Of a DNA stretch of 64,000 nt, positions 1 through 8,340 are shown one piece after another. The position numbers and the translations under genes were made by a program. The notes below the pieces were generated by a model. That model saw nothing but the letters and a program-made list of their open reading frames with translations. It made no database searches and was not told the DNA's origin. The stretch's first letter is position 1. Every line of letters starts with the position of its first letter. This DNA comes from Nocardia beijingensis NBRC 16342 (GTDB taxonomy: Bacteria > Actinomycetota > Actinomycetes > Mycobacteriales > Mycobacteriaceae): NCBI RefSeq assembly GCF_001612785.1, contig NZ_BDBC01000054.1:1-64000 (forward strand), written 5' to 3'.

Positions 1-648
1 GGGCCCGCGCCGATCTCCGCCGCGACTGCCCGGCTCGGCCTCAGCGGCGGGCGCCAGCTCGACGACGTGCCGGATGCCGTCACCGTCCACCGCGATCACC
101 AGATCGGCGCCCGGCGTCCATCGCCGCTCCGCGATCCCGTCCAGCGCTCCGGTGACCGGTTGCGGGCAGCGCAGATCCGCGATCACGTCGGTGCTGCGAT
201 GACGGTGCACCCCGGCACGTCCGTGCGCGTCGACCGCGAGGCGCACCCGGGTACGCCACCCACCGCCCGCGTCGCCGGGCCCGATGGGCTCCACCAGTAC
301 GTCCCGCTCGATCCCGGCCAGCCGCCGCAACTGCTCGGCCACCACCGTGGCCTTCAGCGCGCGCTGGGCCACCGGCGTGGCGAAGGAGAAATCGCAGCAA
401 CCCGCGCCACCGGGACCGGACACCGGACAGGTGGCAGGCACCCGATCCGCGGACGCCTCGAGCACCTCGACCGCGTCGGCGCGGAAGAACGAGCCGCCGC
501 GGTCCTCGGTGACCCGCACCCGCACCAGCTCACCCGGCAGGCCGTGCCGGACGAACACCACACGTCCCTCGTGCCGCGCGACACAGAACCCGCCGTGACC
601 CGGCGGCCCGAGCCGCACCTCGAACGTGCCGGCACGCCGATCGCTCAT
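1..648 (-). CDS. Class I SAM-dependent RNA methyltransferase, TrmA/RlmD type, 3' end missing
   Basis: Only the N-terminal 216 codons are present; the gene runs off the left edge. The product starts MSDRRAGTFEVRLG and has a TRAM-like beta-barrel (residues about 5-55, with GLPGELVRVRV) that binds RNA, then a cysteine patch (CPVSGPGGAGCC, about 70-80) and the beginning of the RlmD/TrmA insert domain. Family members methylate uridine C5 in rRNA or tRNA using SAM. The position matches mycobacterial Rv2689c. The ATG lies 19 bases behind the permease stop, so the two are probably co-transcribed. The catalytic Cys/Glu region lies outside the window, so the exact target cannot be told. Confidence 0.85.
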   Translation of the reverse strand, partial: MSDRRAGTFEVRLGPPGHGGFCVARHEGRVVFVRHGLPGELVRVRVTEDRGGSFFRADAVEVLEASADRVPATCPVSGPGGAGCCDFSFATPVAQRALKATVVAEQLRRLAGIERDVLVEPIGPGDAGGGWRTRVRLAVDAHGRAGVHRHRSTDVIADLRCPQPVTGALDGIAERRWTPGADLVIAVDGDGIRHVVELAPAAEAEPGSRGGDRRGP

Positions 649-667
649 CCCGAATGCTCCGCGGCCG

Positions 668-2656
668 TCATGTCCGATCCTCGTAGCCGCGACGCACCGC
701 GCCGGGAGCGTTCACCACGCCCGGGGTGCGCGCCCGCGCGGACGAACTCAGCTGCCACGGCACGCTCGTCACCATCACGCCCGGCTCGAACAGCAGCCTG
801 CCCTTCAACCGCAGGGCGCTCTGATTGTGCAGCACCTGTTCCCACCAGTGGCCCACCACGTACTCGGGGATGAACACGGTCACCACGTCGCGCGGGGCGT
901 CCTTGCGCACGCGCTTCACATAGTCGAGCACCGGCTTGGTGATCTCCCGATACGGCGACTCGATCACCTTGAGCGGCACCGTGATGTCGCTGTTCTCCCA
1001 CTCCCGCACCAGCGCCCTGGTGTCGGCCTCGTCGACGTTCACCGTGACCGCCTCCAGCGTGTCTGGGCGGCTGGCGCGCGCGTAGGCGAGGGCGCGGCGG
1101 GTCGGCAGATGCAGCCGGGAGACCAGCACGATGGAGTGCGAGCGGCTGGGCAGCACGCCGTCCCACTCGTGCTCGTCCAGCTCGCGGGAGACCGAATCGT
1201 AGTGCCTGCGAATCAGCTTCATCACGACGAAGATCGCCACCATGGTGAAGATGGCGATGTAGGCGCCCGCGAAGAACTTGGTGATCAGCACGATCACCAG
1301 CACCGCTCCGGTCGCGCTCAGACCGACCGCGTTGATCACCCGCGAGCGCTTCATCCGCGCGCGCTGCGCCGGGTCGGTCTCGGTGCGCAGCAAGCGGGTC
1401 CAGTGCCGCAGCATGCCGGTCTGGCTGAGCACGAACGAGACGAACACGCCGACGATGTACAGCTGGATCAGCTTGGTCACCTCGGCGCCGAACAGCACCA
1501 CGAACGCGATCGCCGCGCCGGAGAGGAACAGGATGCCGTTACTGAAGGCCAGCCGGTCGCCTCTGGTGTGCAGCTGGCGCGGCAGGTAGCGGTCCTGCGC
1601 CAGGATCGAGCCGAGCACGGGGAATCCGTTGAACGCGGTGTTCGCGGCGAGCACGAGGATCAGCGCGGTCACCGTCGTGATGAAGAAGAAGCCGAGCGGG
1701 AAACCTTCGAACACGGTCTCGGCCAGCTGCGCGATCAGCGTCTTCTGGTGGTAGTCCGACGGTGCGCCGGTCAGGTCGGCGACGTCGTGCGCGTACACCA
1801 CCCCGACCTTCTGGGCGAGGATGATGATGCCCATCAGCAAGACGATCGCGATGGTGCCGAGCATCAGCAAGGTGGTGGCGGCATTGCGCGACTTGGGTTT
1901 GCGGAACGCGGGAACGCCGTTGCTGATCGCCTCCACACCGGTCAGCGCGGCGCAGCCGGAAGAGAACGAGCGCGCGATGAGGAAGGCGAACGCCAGCCCG
2001 TAGAGGTGCTCGTGCTCGGCGATCAGGCCGAAGCCCGCCGATTCGGCCCGCAGGTCCTCCCCGAGCACGAAGATCCGGAACAGGCCCCAGCCCAGCATGA
2101 GGAACATGCCGATGATGAACGCGTAGGTCGGAATCGCGAACGCCGTGCCCGACTCCCGCACACCGCGCAGATTCATCGCGGTCAACAGGGCGATGGCGAC
2201 GACGGCGAACAGCACCTTGTGCGTCGCGACGAACGGGATGGCAGAGCCGATGTTGGACGCGGCCGAGGAGATCGACACCGCGACGGTGAGCACGTAGTCG
2301 ACCAGCAGCGCGCTGCCGACGGTCAAGCCCGCGTTGGGTCCCAGGTTGGTGGTGGCCACCTCGTAGTCGCCGCCGCCGGACGGGTAGGCGTGGACGTTCT
2401 GCCGGTAACTGGCCACCACGACAGCCATGACGAACGCGACGGCCAATCCGACCCAGGGCGCGTACAGGTAGGCCGCGACCCCGGCGGCCGAAAGCACGAG
2501 GAAGATCTCTTCGGGGGCGTAGGCGACCGATGACATGGCATCGGATGCGAACACCGGGAGCGCGATTCGCTTCGGCAGCAGCGTGTGGCCCAGCGAGTCG
2601 CTACGGAAAGGCCTGCCCAGCAGCACTCGCTTCGCTGCCGTCGTCAACTTGGACAC
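668..2656 (-). CDS. KimA-like APC-superfamily potassium permease
   Basis: A 662-residue integral membrane protein with about 12 membrane segments followed by a soluble C-terminal domain of roughly 180 residues. Short motifs match what I recall of Bacillus KimA (YdaO), a K+/H+ symporter: SDAMSSVAYAPE near the start, YPSGGG, VDYVLTVAVSIS, SSGCAALTGVEAISN, LAANTAFNGFPVL and, in the tail, HNQSALRL. It is the counterpart of mycobacterial Rv2690c, usually labelled an amino-acid permease. The GTG at 2656 (VSKLTTAAKR) matches the Rv2690c start; an ATG at 2668 is an alternative. It is divergent from ceoB. The potassium role is inferred from KimA resemblance and from the neighbouring RCK genes. Confidence 0.85.
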   Translation of the reverse strand: MSKLTTAAKRVLLGRPFRSDSLGHTLLPKRIALPVFASDAMSSVAYAPEEIFLVLSAAGVAAYLYAPWVGLAVAFVMAVVVASYRQNVHAYPSGGGDYEVATTNLGPNAGLTVGSALLVDYVLTVAVSISSAASNIGSAIPFVATHKVLFAVVAIALLTAMNLRGVRESGTAFAIPTYAFIIGMFLMLGWGLFRIFVLGEDLRAESAGFGLIAEHEHLYGLAFAFLIARSFSSGCAALTGVEAISNGVPAFRKPKSRNAATTLLMLGTIAIVLLMGIIILAQKVGVVYAHDVADLTGAPSDYHQKTLIAQLAETVFEGFPLGFFFITTVTALILVLAANTAFNGFPVLGSILAQDRYLPRQLHTRGDRLAFSNGILFLSGAAIAFVVLFGAEVTKLIQLYIVGVFVSFVLSQTGMLRHWTRLLRTETDPAQRARMKRSRVINAVGLSATGAVLVIVLITKFFAGAYIAIFTMVAIFVVMKLIRRHYDSVSRELDEHEWDGVLPSRSHSIVLVSRLHLPTRRALAYARASRPDTLEAVTVNVDEADTRALVREWENSDITVPLKVIESPYREITKPVLDYVKRVRKDAPRDVVTVFIPEYVVGHWWEQVLHNQSALRLKGRLLFEPGVMVTSVPWQLSSSARARTPGVVNAPGAVRRGYEDRT

Positions 2657-2817
2657 TGGAGCGAGCATAGGCCCCCGCACGAGGGATCGCGCGCGTGGCT
2701 CGCAGGTTTGCTCGCCGGCTGGAGGGGGAACGTGGCCGGTGTAATCATTCGACGGGTAGCGTTCGACCGAACGATGAACCAGACCGAACACCACGGTTCC
2801 AGGAACGAGGTTGCACG

Positions 2818-3483
2818 GTGTACGTAGTGATCATGGGGTGCGGGCGCGTCGGCTCGTCGCTGGCCCACGCCCTGGTCCGCGTGGGTCACGAAGTCACCGT
2901 GATCGACCGGGACCCCAGTTCCTTTCTACGCCTCGGATCCGATTTTCCCGGCGAGCGCGTGACCGGTGTCGGATTCGATCGAGATGTGCTGATCAAGGCC
3001 GGGATCGAGCGGGCGGACGCGTTCGCGGCGGTCTCCTCCGGCGACAACTCGAACATCATCTCCGCCCGGGTCGCCAGGGAGATGTTCGGCGTCGAGCGCG
3101 TGGTGGCCCGCATCTACGACGCCAAGCGGGCCGCGGTCTACGAACGCCTCGGCATCCCGACCATCGCCACGGTCCCGTGGACCACCGACCGCTTCCTGCG
3201 CGCGCTTGTCGGCGACACCGGCACCACCACCTGGCGCGACCCCACCGGAACGGTTGCCGTGACCCAGCTCACCCTGCACGAAGAGTGGTACGGCCGCACC
3301 GTGCGGGATCTGGAGCAGACCGTCGCGGCCAGGGTCGCGTTCATCATCCGGTTCGGCCAAGCGCTGCTTCCCGACAGCAAGACCATCGTCCAGGCCGACG
3401 ACATCGTGTATGTGGCCGCGGCTTCCGGCGCCGTGGGCGAGACCGTCGCCTTGGCCGGAAAGCCCCCAGCGAGCGAGGACTGA
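2818..3483 (+). CDS. ceoB: TrkA-type potassium regulator CeoB (RCK domains)
   Basis: A 221-residue cytosolic RCK protein. An N-terminal Rossmann fold carries GCGRVGSSLAHAL (dinucleotide loop) followed by VIDRDP at the end of beta-2; an RCK_C domain occupies about residues 130-215. Such proteins bind NAD(H) or nucleotides and gate K+ transporters. The GTG start gives V-YVVIMGCGRVG and lies divergently from the KimA-like permease. It precedes ceoC by two bases after the stop, so the pair is one operon as in mycobacteria (Rv2691-Rv2692). No TrkH/TrkG pore gene is in the window, so its partner may be the adjacent permease (inference). Confidence 0.93.
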   Translation: MYVVIMGCGRVGSSLAHALVRVGHEVTVIDRDPSSFLRLGSDFPGERVTGVGFDRDVLIKAGIERADAFAAVSSGDNSNIISARVAREMFGVERVVARIYDAKRAAVYERLGIPTIATVPWTTDRFLRALVGDTGTTTWRDPTGTVAVTQLTLHEEWYGRTVRDLEQTVAARVAFIIRFGQALLPDSKTIVQADDIVYVAAASGAVGETVALAGKPPASED

Positions 3484-3485
3484 AT

Positions 3486-4157
3486 ATGAAAGTGGCCATC
3501 GCCGGTGCAGGCGCCGTCGGCCGATCCATCGCCAGGGAGCTCCTGCGCGGCGGGCATCGGGTCATGCTGCTCGAGCGTGCGCTCGAGCACATCGACGCCG
3601 ACGCGATTCCCGACGCGGTCTGGGTGCACGCCGACGCGTGCGAACTCGCGCTGTTGGAGCAGGCCGGTCTGGAGACCTACGAGGTGGTCATCGCGGCCAC
3701 CGGTGACGACAAGGCGAACCTGGTGCACAGCCTGCTGGCCAAGACCGAGTTCGGGGTGCGCCGGGTGGTGGCGCGCGTGAACGATCCGCGCAACGAATGG
3801 CTTTTCGACGGTTCCTGGGGTGTCGACGTCGCGGTGTCCACACCCCGGCTGCTCGCCTCCCTGGTCGAGGAGGCGGTGTCGGTCGGAGATCTGGTGCGGC
3901 TGATGACGCTGCGTCAGGGTCAGGCGAATCTGGTCGAGATGACGCTGCCCGCCGACACCGCGCTGGCCGGCAAACCGGTGCGCACGCTCACGCTGCCGCG
4001 CGACGCCGCGCTGGTGACCATCCTGCGCGGCGGCCGCGTGATCGTGCCGCAGCCGGACGACGCGCTGGAGGGCGACGACGAGCTGCTGTTCGTGACTTCG
4101 GTGGAGGCCGAGGAGGACCTCCGGCTGGAACTCGCCAACCACGGCATCAGACCGTAA
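3486..4157 (+). CDS. ceoC: TrkA-type potassium regulator CeoC (RCK domains)
   Basis: A 223-residue paralogue of CeoB. AGAGAVGRSIAREL forms the nucleotide-binding loop and LLERALEHID follows beta-2; the RCK_C half contains LPADTALAGKPVRTL. The ATG follows the ceoB stop by two bases (TGAATATG), so translation is probably coupled. The two RCK proteins presumably form a heteromeric gating ring for a K+ transporter. The usual length for this family is about 220 residues, so the protein is complete. Confidence 0.93.
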   Translation: MKVAIAGAGAVGRSIARELLRGGHRVMLLERALEHIDADAIPDAVWVHADACELALLEQAGLETYEVVIAATGDDKANLVHSLLAKTEFGVRRVVARVNDPRNEWLFDGSWGVDVAVSTPRLLASLVEEAVSVGDLVRLMTLRQGQANLVEMTLPADTALAGKPVRTLTLPRDAALVTILRGGRVIVPQPDDALEGDDELLFVTSVEAEEDLRLELANHGIRP

Positions 4158-4209
4158 CTCCCCGTGACACGGCCGGACGCGCGTTCTCGGCGCAGCGCTG
4201 CCGGAAACC

Positions 4210-4836
4210 CTACGCGGCCACCTTCAGCTGCGCGCGCAGCTTGTTCAGCGCGCGGTGCTGCATCACCCGGACCACGCCGGGACTGGTGCCGATGGCCTCC
4301 GCGGTCTGCGCCGCCGACCAGCCCAGCATGATGCGCATCACCAGCACCTCCCGATGCGCGGGGGCCAGTACCTGCATGAGTTCTCTTGTGGCATCGCGCC
4401 GTTCGGAGGCCAGCGCCCATTCCTCCGGCCCCGCGGCGGAGGAGGCGTAGTCCGGGACGTCGGCTACCGGGTAGGCGGGGTGCTGCTGCGAGCGGCGGAA
4501 CGCGTCGGCGACCTTGTTGGCCGCGATGCCGTAGACGAAGGCCAGGAACGACTTGCCCTGGTCGCGGTAGCGCGGGACGGCGTTGACGGTGGCCAGGAGG
4601 ACCTCCTGCACCACGTCGTCGGCGGTGACCTGCAGATGGGCCGTGTTGCCGAGCCGGGCGCCGCAGTAGCGCCGGACCAGCGGATGGACGATCCGGATGA
4701 TCTCCGCGACCGCCTGGCGATCGCCCTCGGCCGCCGGACCGATCAGCTTGTCCAGCTCGGCCGAGATCCGCCTGCTCTCCGAGAGCGCGGAGTTGTGGGC
4801 GACGGGCAGCGCCGCGGTGTTGTGCTCGGTAGTCAC
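4210..4836 (-). CDS. ECF sigma factor, SigD/ShbA-like
   Basis: A 208-residue sigma-70 family protein. Region 2 (about residues 35-115) contains ADDVVQEVLLATVNAVPRY and FLAFVYGIAANKVADAFRR; region 4 (about 150-205) has the helix-turn-helix AHREVLVMRIMLGWSAAQTAEAIG then VVRVMQHRALNKLR. These motifs resemble mycobacterial SigD and Streptomyces ShbA. The GTG start is preceded by AAAGGA eight bases upstream. No anti-sigma factor lies beside it: ceoC converges on one side and the DUF3159 operon lies upstream. The mycobacterial locus has no sigma factor here, so this is an insertion into the conserved order or a loss there. Confidence 0.9.
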   Translation of the reverse strand: MTTEHNTAALPVAHNSALSESRRISAELDKLIGPAAEGDRQAVAEIIRIVHPLVRRYCGARLGNTAHLQVTADDVVQEVLLATVNAVPRYRDQGKSFLAFVYGIAANKVADAFRRSQQHPAYPVADVPDYASSAAGPEEWALASERRDATRELMQVLAPAHREVLVMRIMLGWSAAQTAEAIGTSPGVVRVMQHRALNKLRAQLKVAA

Positions 4837-4933
4837 GTCCGAGTCCTTTCTCGCCGATCAGTGCGTGTTTTCCTACGCATAGATCGTCTGATGAACTCGG
4901 AAGGGCGACCAGTCACCCCAGGGTGGGGAAGCA

Positions 4934-4950
4934 CCCACCTCGGCGGTGGG
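4934..4950. terminator. Perfect GC hairpin behind the DUF3159 operon
   Basis: CCCACC (4934-4939) pairs with GGTGGG (4945-4950) across a five-base loop, within a cluster of further CCCC/GGGG short inverted repeats (4915-4970). It lies after the DUF3159 stop and before the ECF sigma gene, both read leftwards. No T tract follows, so it may be a weak terminator or a structured leader of the sigma gene. Confidence 0.35.
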
Positions 4951-5000
4951 GATCTCACCACCCCAGTGGTTTTCGCCGGAGGGCGGCGGAGGGTTAACGC

Positions 5001-5693
5001 TCAGGCCGGTTCGGTCGCGCGCGCCGACTTGGTGGGCAGGTGACCGGCCCGGCGCACGGCCCAGATCGTGACGGCCAGCGCCACCGCGGTCAGCGGCCAG
5101 CCCATCGCGATGCGGGCGAAGGCGAGCCAGCCGGTGCGGTCGGTGTCGTAGAGTTCCGACTGCACCAGATAGCGTGCCCCGAACACCAGAATCCACGTGG
5201 TGGTGGCGAGGTCGTAGAGACGCACCGAGCGCGGATCGGACCGCCAATCGGAGCCATGGCCGTTGAGCACACCCCAGATCACGCCGACCAGCGGCCTGCG
5301 GACCAGGATGGACGCGAGGAACACCCCGGCGTAGACGAGGCTGGTGTAGATCCCGAAGAGGAAGAAGCCTTTCGCCTCGCCCATCCGGTAGGCGATGAAG
5401 GCGCAGATGCCGACGCCGAAGAACCCCGAGACGGCGGGCTGAATGGGATCGCGCCGCACCAGACGCCACACGAGGATGGCGGCGGCCACCCCGAGGGCCG
5501 ACCAGATCGCGGTGGCCAGCCCGGCGACGCTGTTGACGGGAACGAACACGACAACGGGGAGCGTCGAGTAGATCAGGCCGCTGAAGCCGCCCAGTTGTTC
5601 GAGGAGGGTCTGCTCGGCACGTTCCTCGTCACGGTCGGGCGAGTCGAGCCCGGTGCGGTCGTCCGATCCTGCGTTGTCGTTGCTCGAAGGCAT
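5001..5693 (-). CDS. DUF3159 membrane protein
   Basis: A 230-residue membrane protein with a charged N-terminus (about 35 residues, rich in Asp/Glu/Arg) and five or six hydrophobic segments. DUF3159 landmarks are LLEQLGGFSGLIYSTLPVVVFVP and the central RRPLVGVIWGVLNG. It matches mycobacterial Rv2693c. The function is unknown. The ATG lies three bases behind the stop of the upstream OB-fold gene, so the two are one transcript. The linked OB-fold and DUF3159 genes are a conserved actinobacterial pair. Confidence 0.92.
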   Translation of the reverse strand: MPSSNDNAGSDDRTGLDSPDRDEERAEQTLLEQLGGFSGLIYSTLPVVVFVPVNSVAGLATAIWSALGVAAAILVWRLVRRDPIQPAVSGFFGVGICAFIAYRMGEAKGFFLFGIYTSLVYAGVFLASILVRRPLVGVIWGVLNGHGSDWRSDPRSVRLYDLATTTWILVFGARYLVQSELYDTDRTGWLAFARIAMGWPLTAVALAVTIWAVRRAGHLPTKSARATEPA

Positions 5694-5696
5694 ACG

Positions 5697-6074
5697 TCAG
5701 CTGTTCCCGCGCAATTCGTAGTAGGGGTTGAAGATCACTTTGCGGCCGTCGCGGTCACCGACCCGGCCACGGACGAGGATGCGCCTGCCCGGCTCGATGC
5801 CGGGAATGCGCCTGCGCCCGATCCAGACCAGCGTGATCGCGTCGGTGCCGTCGAAGAATTCGGCCTGGACGCTGGCGCCCGCCGACTTGGGACACGCTTC
5901 GACACTGCGGAGCCTACCGAGCATGGTGGCCTCGTCACCGCGCCGACACTCCGACGCGCGGCATGCTCCCGAGGCCTCGGATGTCTCGGCCAGCTCTTCG
6001 GCATCCAGCTGATCGATGTCTTCGGTCAGCCTGCGGCCCAGACGTCGAAAATACCCTGAGGCTGCGGATGACAT
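5697..6074 (-). CDS. OB-fold nucleic-acid-binding protein
   Basis: A 125-residue protein. Its C-terminal two thirds form an OB-fold: residues 50-120 with TMLGRLRSVEACP, VQAEFFDGTDAITLVWIGRR, IPGIEPGRRILVRGRVG and the end IFNPYYEL. This matches Rv2694c-type tRNA-anticodon-like OB-folds; RNA or single-stranded DNA binding is expected but not shown. The N-terminus is helical and acidic. The start is the ATG at 6074 (MSSAASGYFRR); the open frame continues upstream only as the antisense shadow of the hydrolase gene. It is followed after three bases by DUF3159. Confidence 0.9.
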   Translation of the reverse strand: MSSAASGYFRRLGRRLTEDIDQLDAEELAETSEASGACRASECRRGDEATMLGRLRSVEACPKSAGASVQAEFFDGTDAITLVWIGRRRIPGIEPGRRILVRGRVGDRDGRKVIFNPYYELRGNS

Positions 6075-6193
6075 TGTGCACGCTCTCCTGCATAGAGCAG
6101 ATGGCGTGGGTCGCACACCATCGTGAGGGATCCGATCCGCACGGCCTGCTGCGGCCGTACAACGCCACTGTAGATGGGCAGGGCCACCCCCGC

Positions 6194-6199
6194 TACGCT
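6194..6199 (+). promoter_or_regulatory. -10 hexamer of the hydrolase gene
   Basis: TACGCT ends seven bases before the ATG at 6207, with no Shine-Dalgarno between, which indicates a leaderless transcript and selects this start. Confidence 0.5.
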
Positions 6200-6206
6200 C
6201 GGACCG

Positions 6207-6902
6207 ATGTTCGCCTCCCCACACCCCGCTCGCGTCGTGGCGCTGCCCGGCACCGGGTCCGACGCCGATTTCGCCAGGCGTGCCTTCCGGCCCGCCAGCG
6301 TCGCGCGCGGCCTGGATTTCGTCGCGGTGGAACCCGACCCGCGCCGGGTGGTCGCGAGCTGCCGAGCAGCGCTGGAGGAGGCGGCGGACGCGGGTCCGGT
6401 GCTGGTGGCCGGCATTTCGCTCGGCGCGGCGATCGCACTGGAGTGGGCCGCCGAGCACCAGGGGCGGGTCGCCGGAGTCGTGGCGGCGCTGCCCGCCTGG
6501 ACCGGGCCCGACACCGCCGCCTGCCCTGCCGCGCTGAGCGCGGCTGCCACCGCGGCGCAACTGCGCGCCGACGGTCTCGCCGCGGTGATCGACCGGATGC
6601 GGGCGAGCAGCCCGCGCTGGCTGGCGGACGCGCTGACCCAGTCCTGGCGGGCGCAGTGGCCGGATCTGCCACGGGCGCTGGAGGAGGCCGCGGACTACAA
6701 ATGGCCCGATGCCGAGCTGCTGTCGGCTTTCCGGCCGCCGCTGGTGGTGGTCACCGCGGTCGACGACCCGGTGCACCCGCGTGCGGTCGCCGAGGAGTGG
6801 GCGGCGCTGGCCCCTCGCTCGCACCTGCACCGCATCACCCTGGACGAATTGGGCGCCGATCCCGCGATCCTGGGACACGCGGGTATCGGCGCCTTCGACT
6901 GA
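6207..6902 (+). CDS. Alpha/beta-hydrolase family protein
   Basis: A 231-residue protein with an alpha/beta-hydrolase pattern: VVALPGTGSDADF (oxyanion region), nucleophile elbow VAGISLGAAIALEW (Ser about residue 77), acid region VVVTAVDDPVHP and a C-terminal His in LGHAGIGAFD. It corresponds to Rv2695. The substrate is unknown. An in-frame ATG at 6174 is possible, but TACGCT seven bases before 6207 fits a leaderless start at 6207. It is divergent from the OB-fold gene and convergent with DUF3710. Confidence 0.85.
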   Translation: MFASPHPARVVALPGTGSDADFARRAFRPASVARGLDFVAVEPDPRRVVASCRAALEEAADAGPVLVAGISLGAAIALEWAAEHQGRVAGVVAALPAWTGPDTAACPAALSAAATAAQLRADGLAAVIDRMRASSPRWLADALTQSWRAQWPDLPRALEEAADYKWPDAELLSAFRPPLVVVTAVDDPVHPRAVAEEWAALAPRSHLHRITLDELGADPAILGHAGIGAFD

Positions 6903-6912
6903 GATCGCCTGC

Positions 6913-7791
6913 TCAGTTCAGGCCGAGTTGCTGCATGGCCGATCCGTCCGCGCCCCGGCGCGGCCCCTGCGGCAGCCGCGGCACCACCGGTTGCGCACCG
7001 GTCTGCGCCGCCACCTGCGCGGCCATCGCCTGCTGCTGGGCTTCCACCTGCTGCTGATGGGCCGCGGCGAGTTGCTCGGCCAGCTGCTGCGGCAACACCA
7101 CCGGCAGCGGATCCCGCACCGGCAGTGGGTCCTCGCCCCGCCGCACCACCGTCTCGCTGAGGATCGCCCGCGCCGCCTTCACCAGCGGGCTGCCGTCGTT
7201 GGCCGCACCCGATGGGCCCGCCGCGACCAGCCGCACCATCCAGCGATAACCGTCCACGCCGATGAAACGCAGGTCCGCGCCTTCGGTCAGGGCCAGCAAC
7301 TCCCGGCCCCACGGCCCGTTCTCGACCGATACCCTGGCGCCGTCCTTGCGCAGCGAGTCGGCGAGATCCGCGGCGACCAGCCGCCACTGCCCCGACGTCT
7401 TGGGCGCGGCGTAGGCCGCGACGGTGATCCGGCCGTGCTCGGTGGCCAGGTGCACCGCCTGCGGCTGGCCCTCCGGGGTCATCTCGACCTGCAGCTGACC
7501 GCCCGGCGGGACCGGCAGCAGCACCGATCCGAGATCCAGCCGCTGCTCGGACACCGCATCCAGCAGGTCGGCGACCTCGTCGTAGTCGTACGGGCCCGGC
7601 TTGCCGTGCGGCCGGTCGACGCCCAGATCCACGCCATCGTACGAGCGCTCGTCGGTGGGAGCGTCGTCGTAGAAATCGTCGTCGTACGCGCCCGCGTAGG
7701 CGGGCTCGTAGTCGGCGTAGTCGTCCGTCTCGTCGTACCGGTCGTCCGCGGCCCGGCTCGACTTCTTTCGCTTTCCGAACATTCCCGTCAT
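6913..7791 (-). CDS. DUF3710 protein
   Basis: A 292-residue soluble protein of the DUF3710 family (Rv2696c counterpart). The first 45 residues are basic then strongly acidic and tyrosine-rich (DDRYDETDDYADYEP), followed by the conserved core DLLDAVSEQRLDLGSVLLPVPPGGQ, VHLATEHGRITVAAYAAPKT and DGYRWMVRLVAAGP. The C-terminus is glutamine/alanine-rich and probably disordered. The function is unknown. Its ATG overlaps the dut stop (ATGA), so translation is coupled to dut, a pairing kept across actinobacteria. Confidence 0.92.
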   Translation of the reverse strand: MTGMFGKRKKSSRAADDRYDETDDYADYEPAYAGAYDDDFYDDAPTDERSYDGVDLGVDRPHGKPGPYDYDEVADLLDAVSEQRLDLGSVLLPVPPGGQLQVEMTPEGQPQAVHLATEHGRITVAAYAAPKTSGQWRLVAADLADSLRKDGARVSVENGPWGRELLALTEGADLRFIGVDGYRWMVRLVAAGPSGAANDGSPLVKAARAILSETVVRRGEDPLPVRDPLPVVLPQQLAEQLAAAHQQQVEAQQQAMAAQVAAQTGAQPVVPRLPQGPRRGADGSAMQQLGLN

Positions 7792-8288
7792 GCCTCCTCG
7801 CCGGTAGCCCGGCCCGCCCCGTTCGTCCACGCGGTCAGGCTCGCGTGACCGCCGCTGGAGCCGTAGCCGCCCGCACCCCTCGTCGTCTCGTCGAGCGAGT
7901 CGACCTCGGTGAAATCCACCAGCTCCACCCGCTGCACCAGCAGTTGCGCGATCCGGTCACCGCGCCGCAACTCGATCGGCGTGCGCGGGTCGTGGTTGAT
8001 CAGGCATACCTTGATCTCGCCCCGGTACCCCGCGTCGACCGTGCCGGGGGTGTTCACCACCGACAGCCCGGTCTTCGCGGCAAGACCCGAGCGCGGATGG
8101 ATCAGGCCGACGGTGCCGACCGGTAGCGCTACGGCGACGCCGGTGCCGACCAGCGCCCGCTCCCCCGGCTCCAGGACGACGTCCTGCGTGGTGCACAGAT
8201 CCACGCCCGCGTCGCCCGCATGGGCGCGCGTTGGCACGGGTATGCCGGGGTCGAGCCGCAGCAAGGGTATGGGTGAAAGTGCGCTCAC
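7788..8288 (-). CDS. dut: Deoxyuridine 5'-triphosphate nucleotidohydrolase (dUTPase)
   Basis: This trimeric enzyme hydrolyses dUTP to dUMP and pyrophosphate, keeping uracil out of DNA and supplying dTMP synthesis. All five motifs are visible in the 166 residues: AGDAGVDL (25-31), PRSGLAAKTGL (65-75), NTPGTVDAGYRGE with the catalytic Asp at about 85, RGDRIAQLL (109-117) and the flexible arm RGAGGYGSSG (137-146). It is the first gene of a dut-DUF3710 operon with a four-base ATGA overlap, as in mycobacteria (Rv2697c-Rv2696c). Confidence 0.97.
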   Translation of the reverse strand: MSALSPIPLLRLDPGIPVPTRAHAGDAGVDLCTTQDVVLEPGERALVGTGVAVALPVGTVGLIHPRSGLAAKTGLSVVNTPGTVDAGYRGEIKVCLINHDPRTPIELRRGDRIAQLLVQRVELVDFTEVDSLDETTRGAGGYGSSGGHASLTAWTNGAGRATGEEA

Positions 8289-8340
8289 GTTGGACGAGCC
8301 TACGCGTAGGCTGTTCGCCCTCGTGACTTAGTGTTGACTC

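Noticed and set aside
626..2533. 635-residue plus-strand open frame opposite the permease
   Set aside because: It is the antisense shadow of the KimA-like gene: His/Arg/Gln-rich, no family motifs and no ribosome site.
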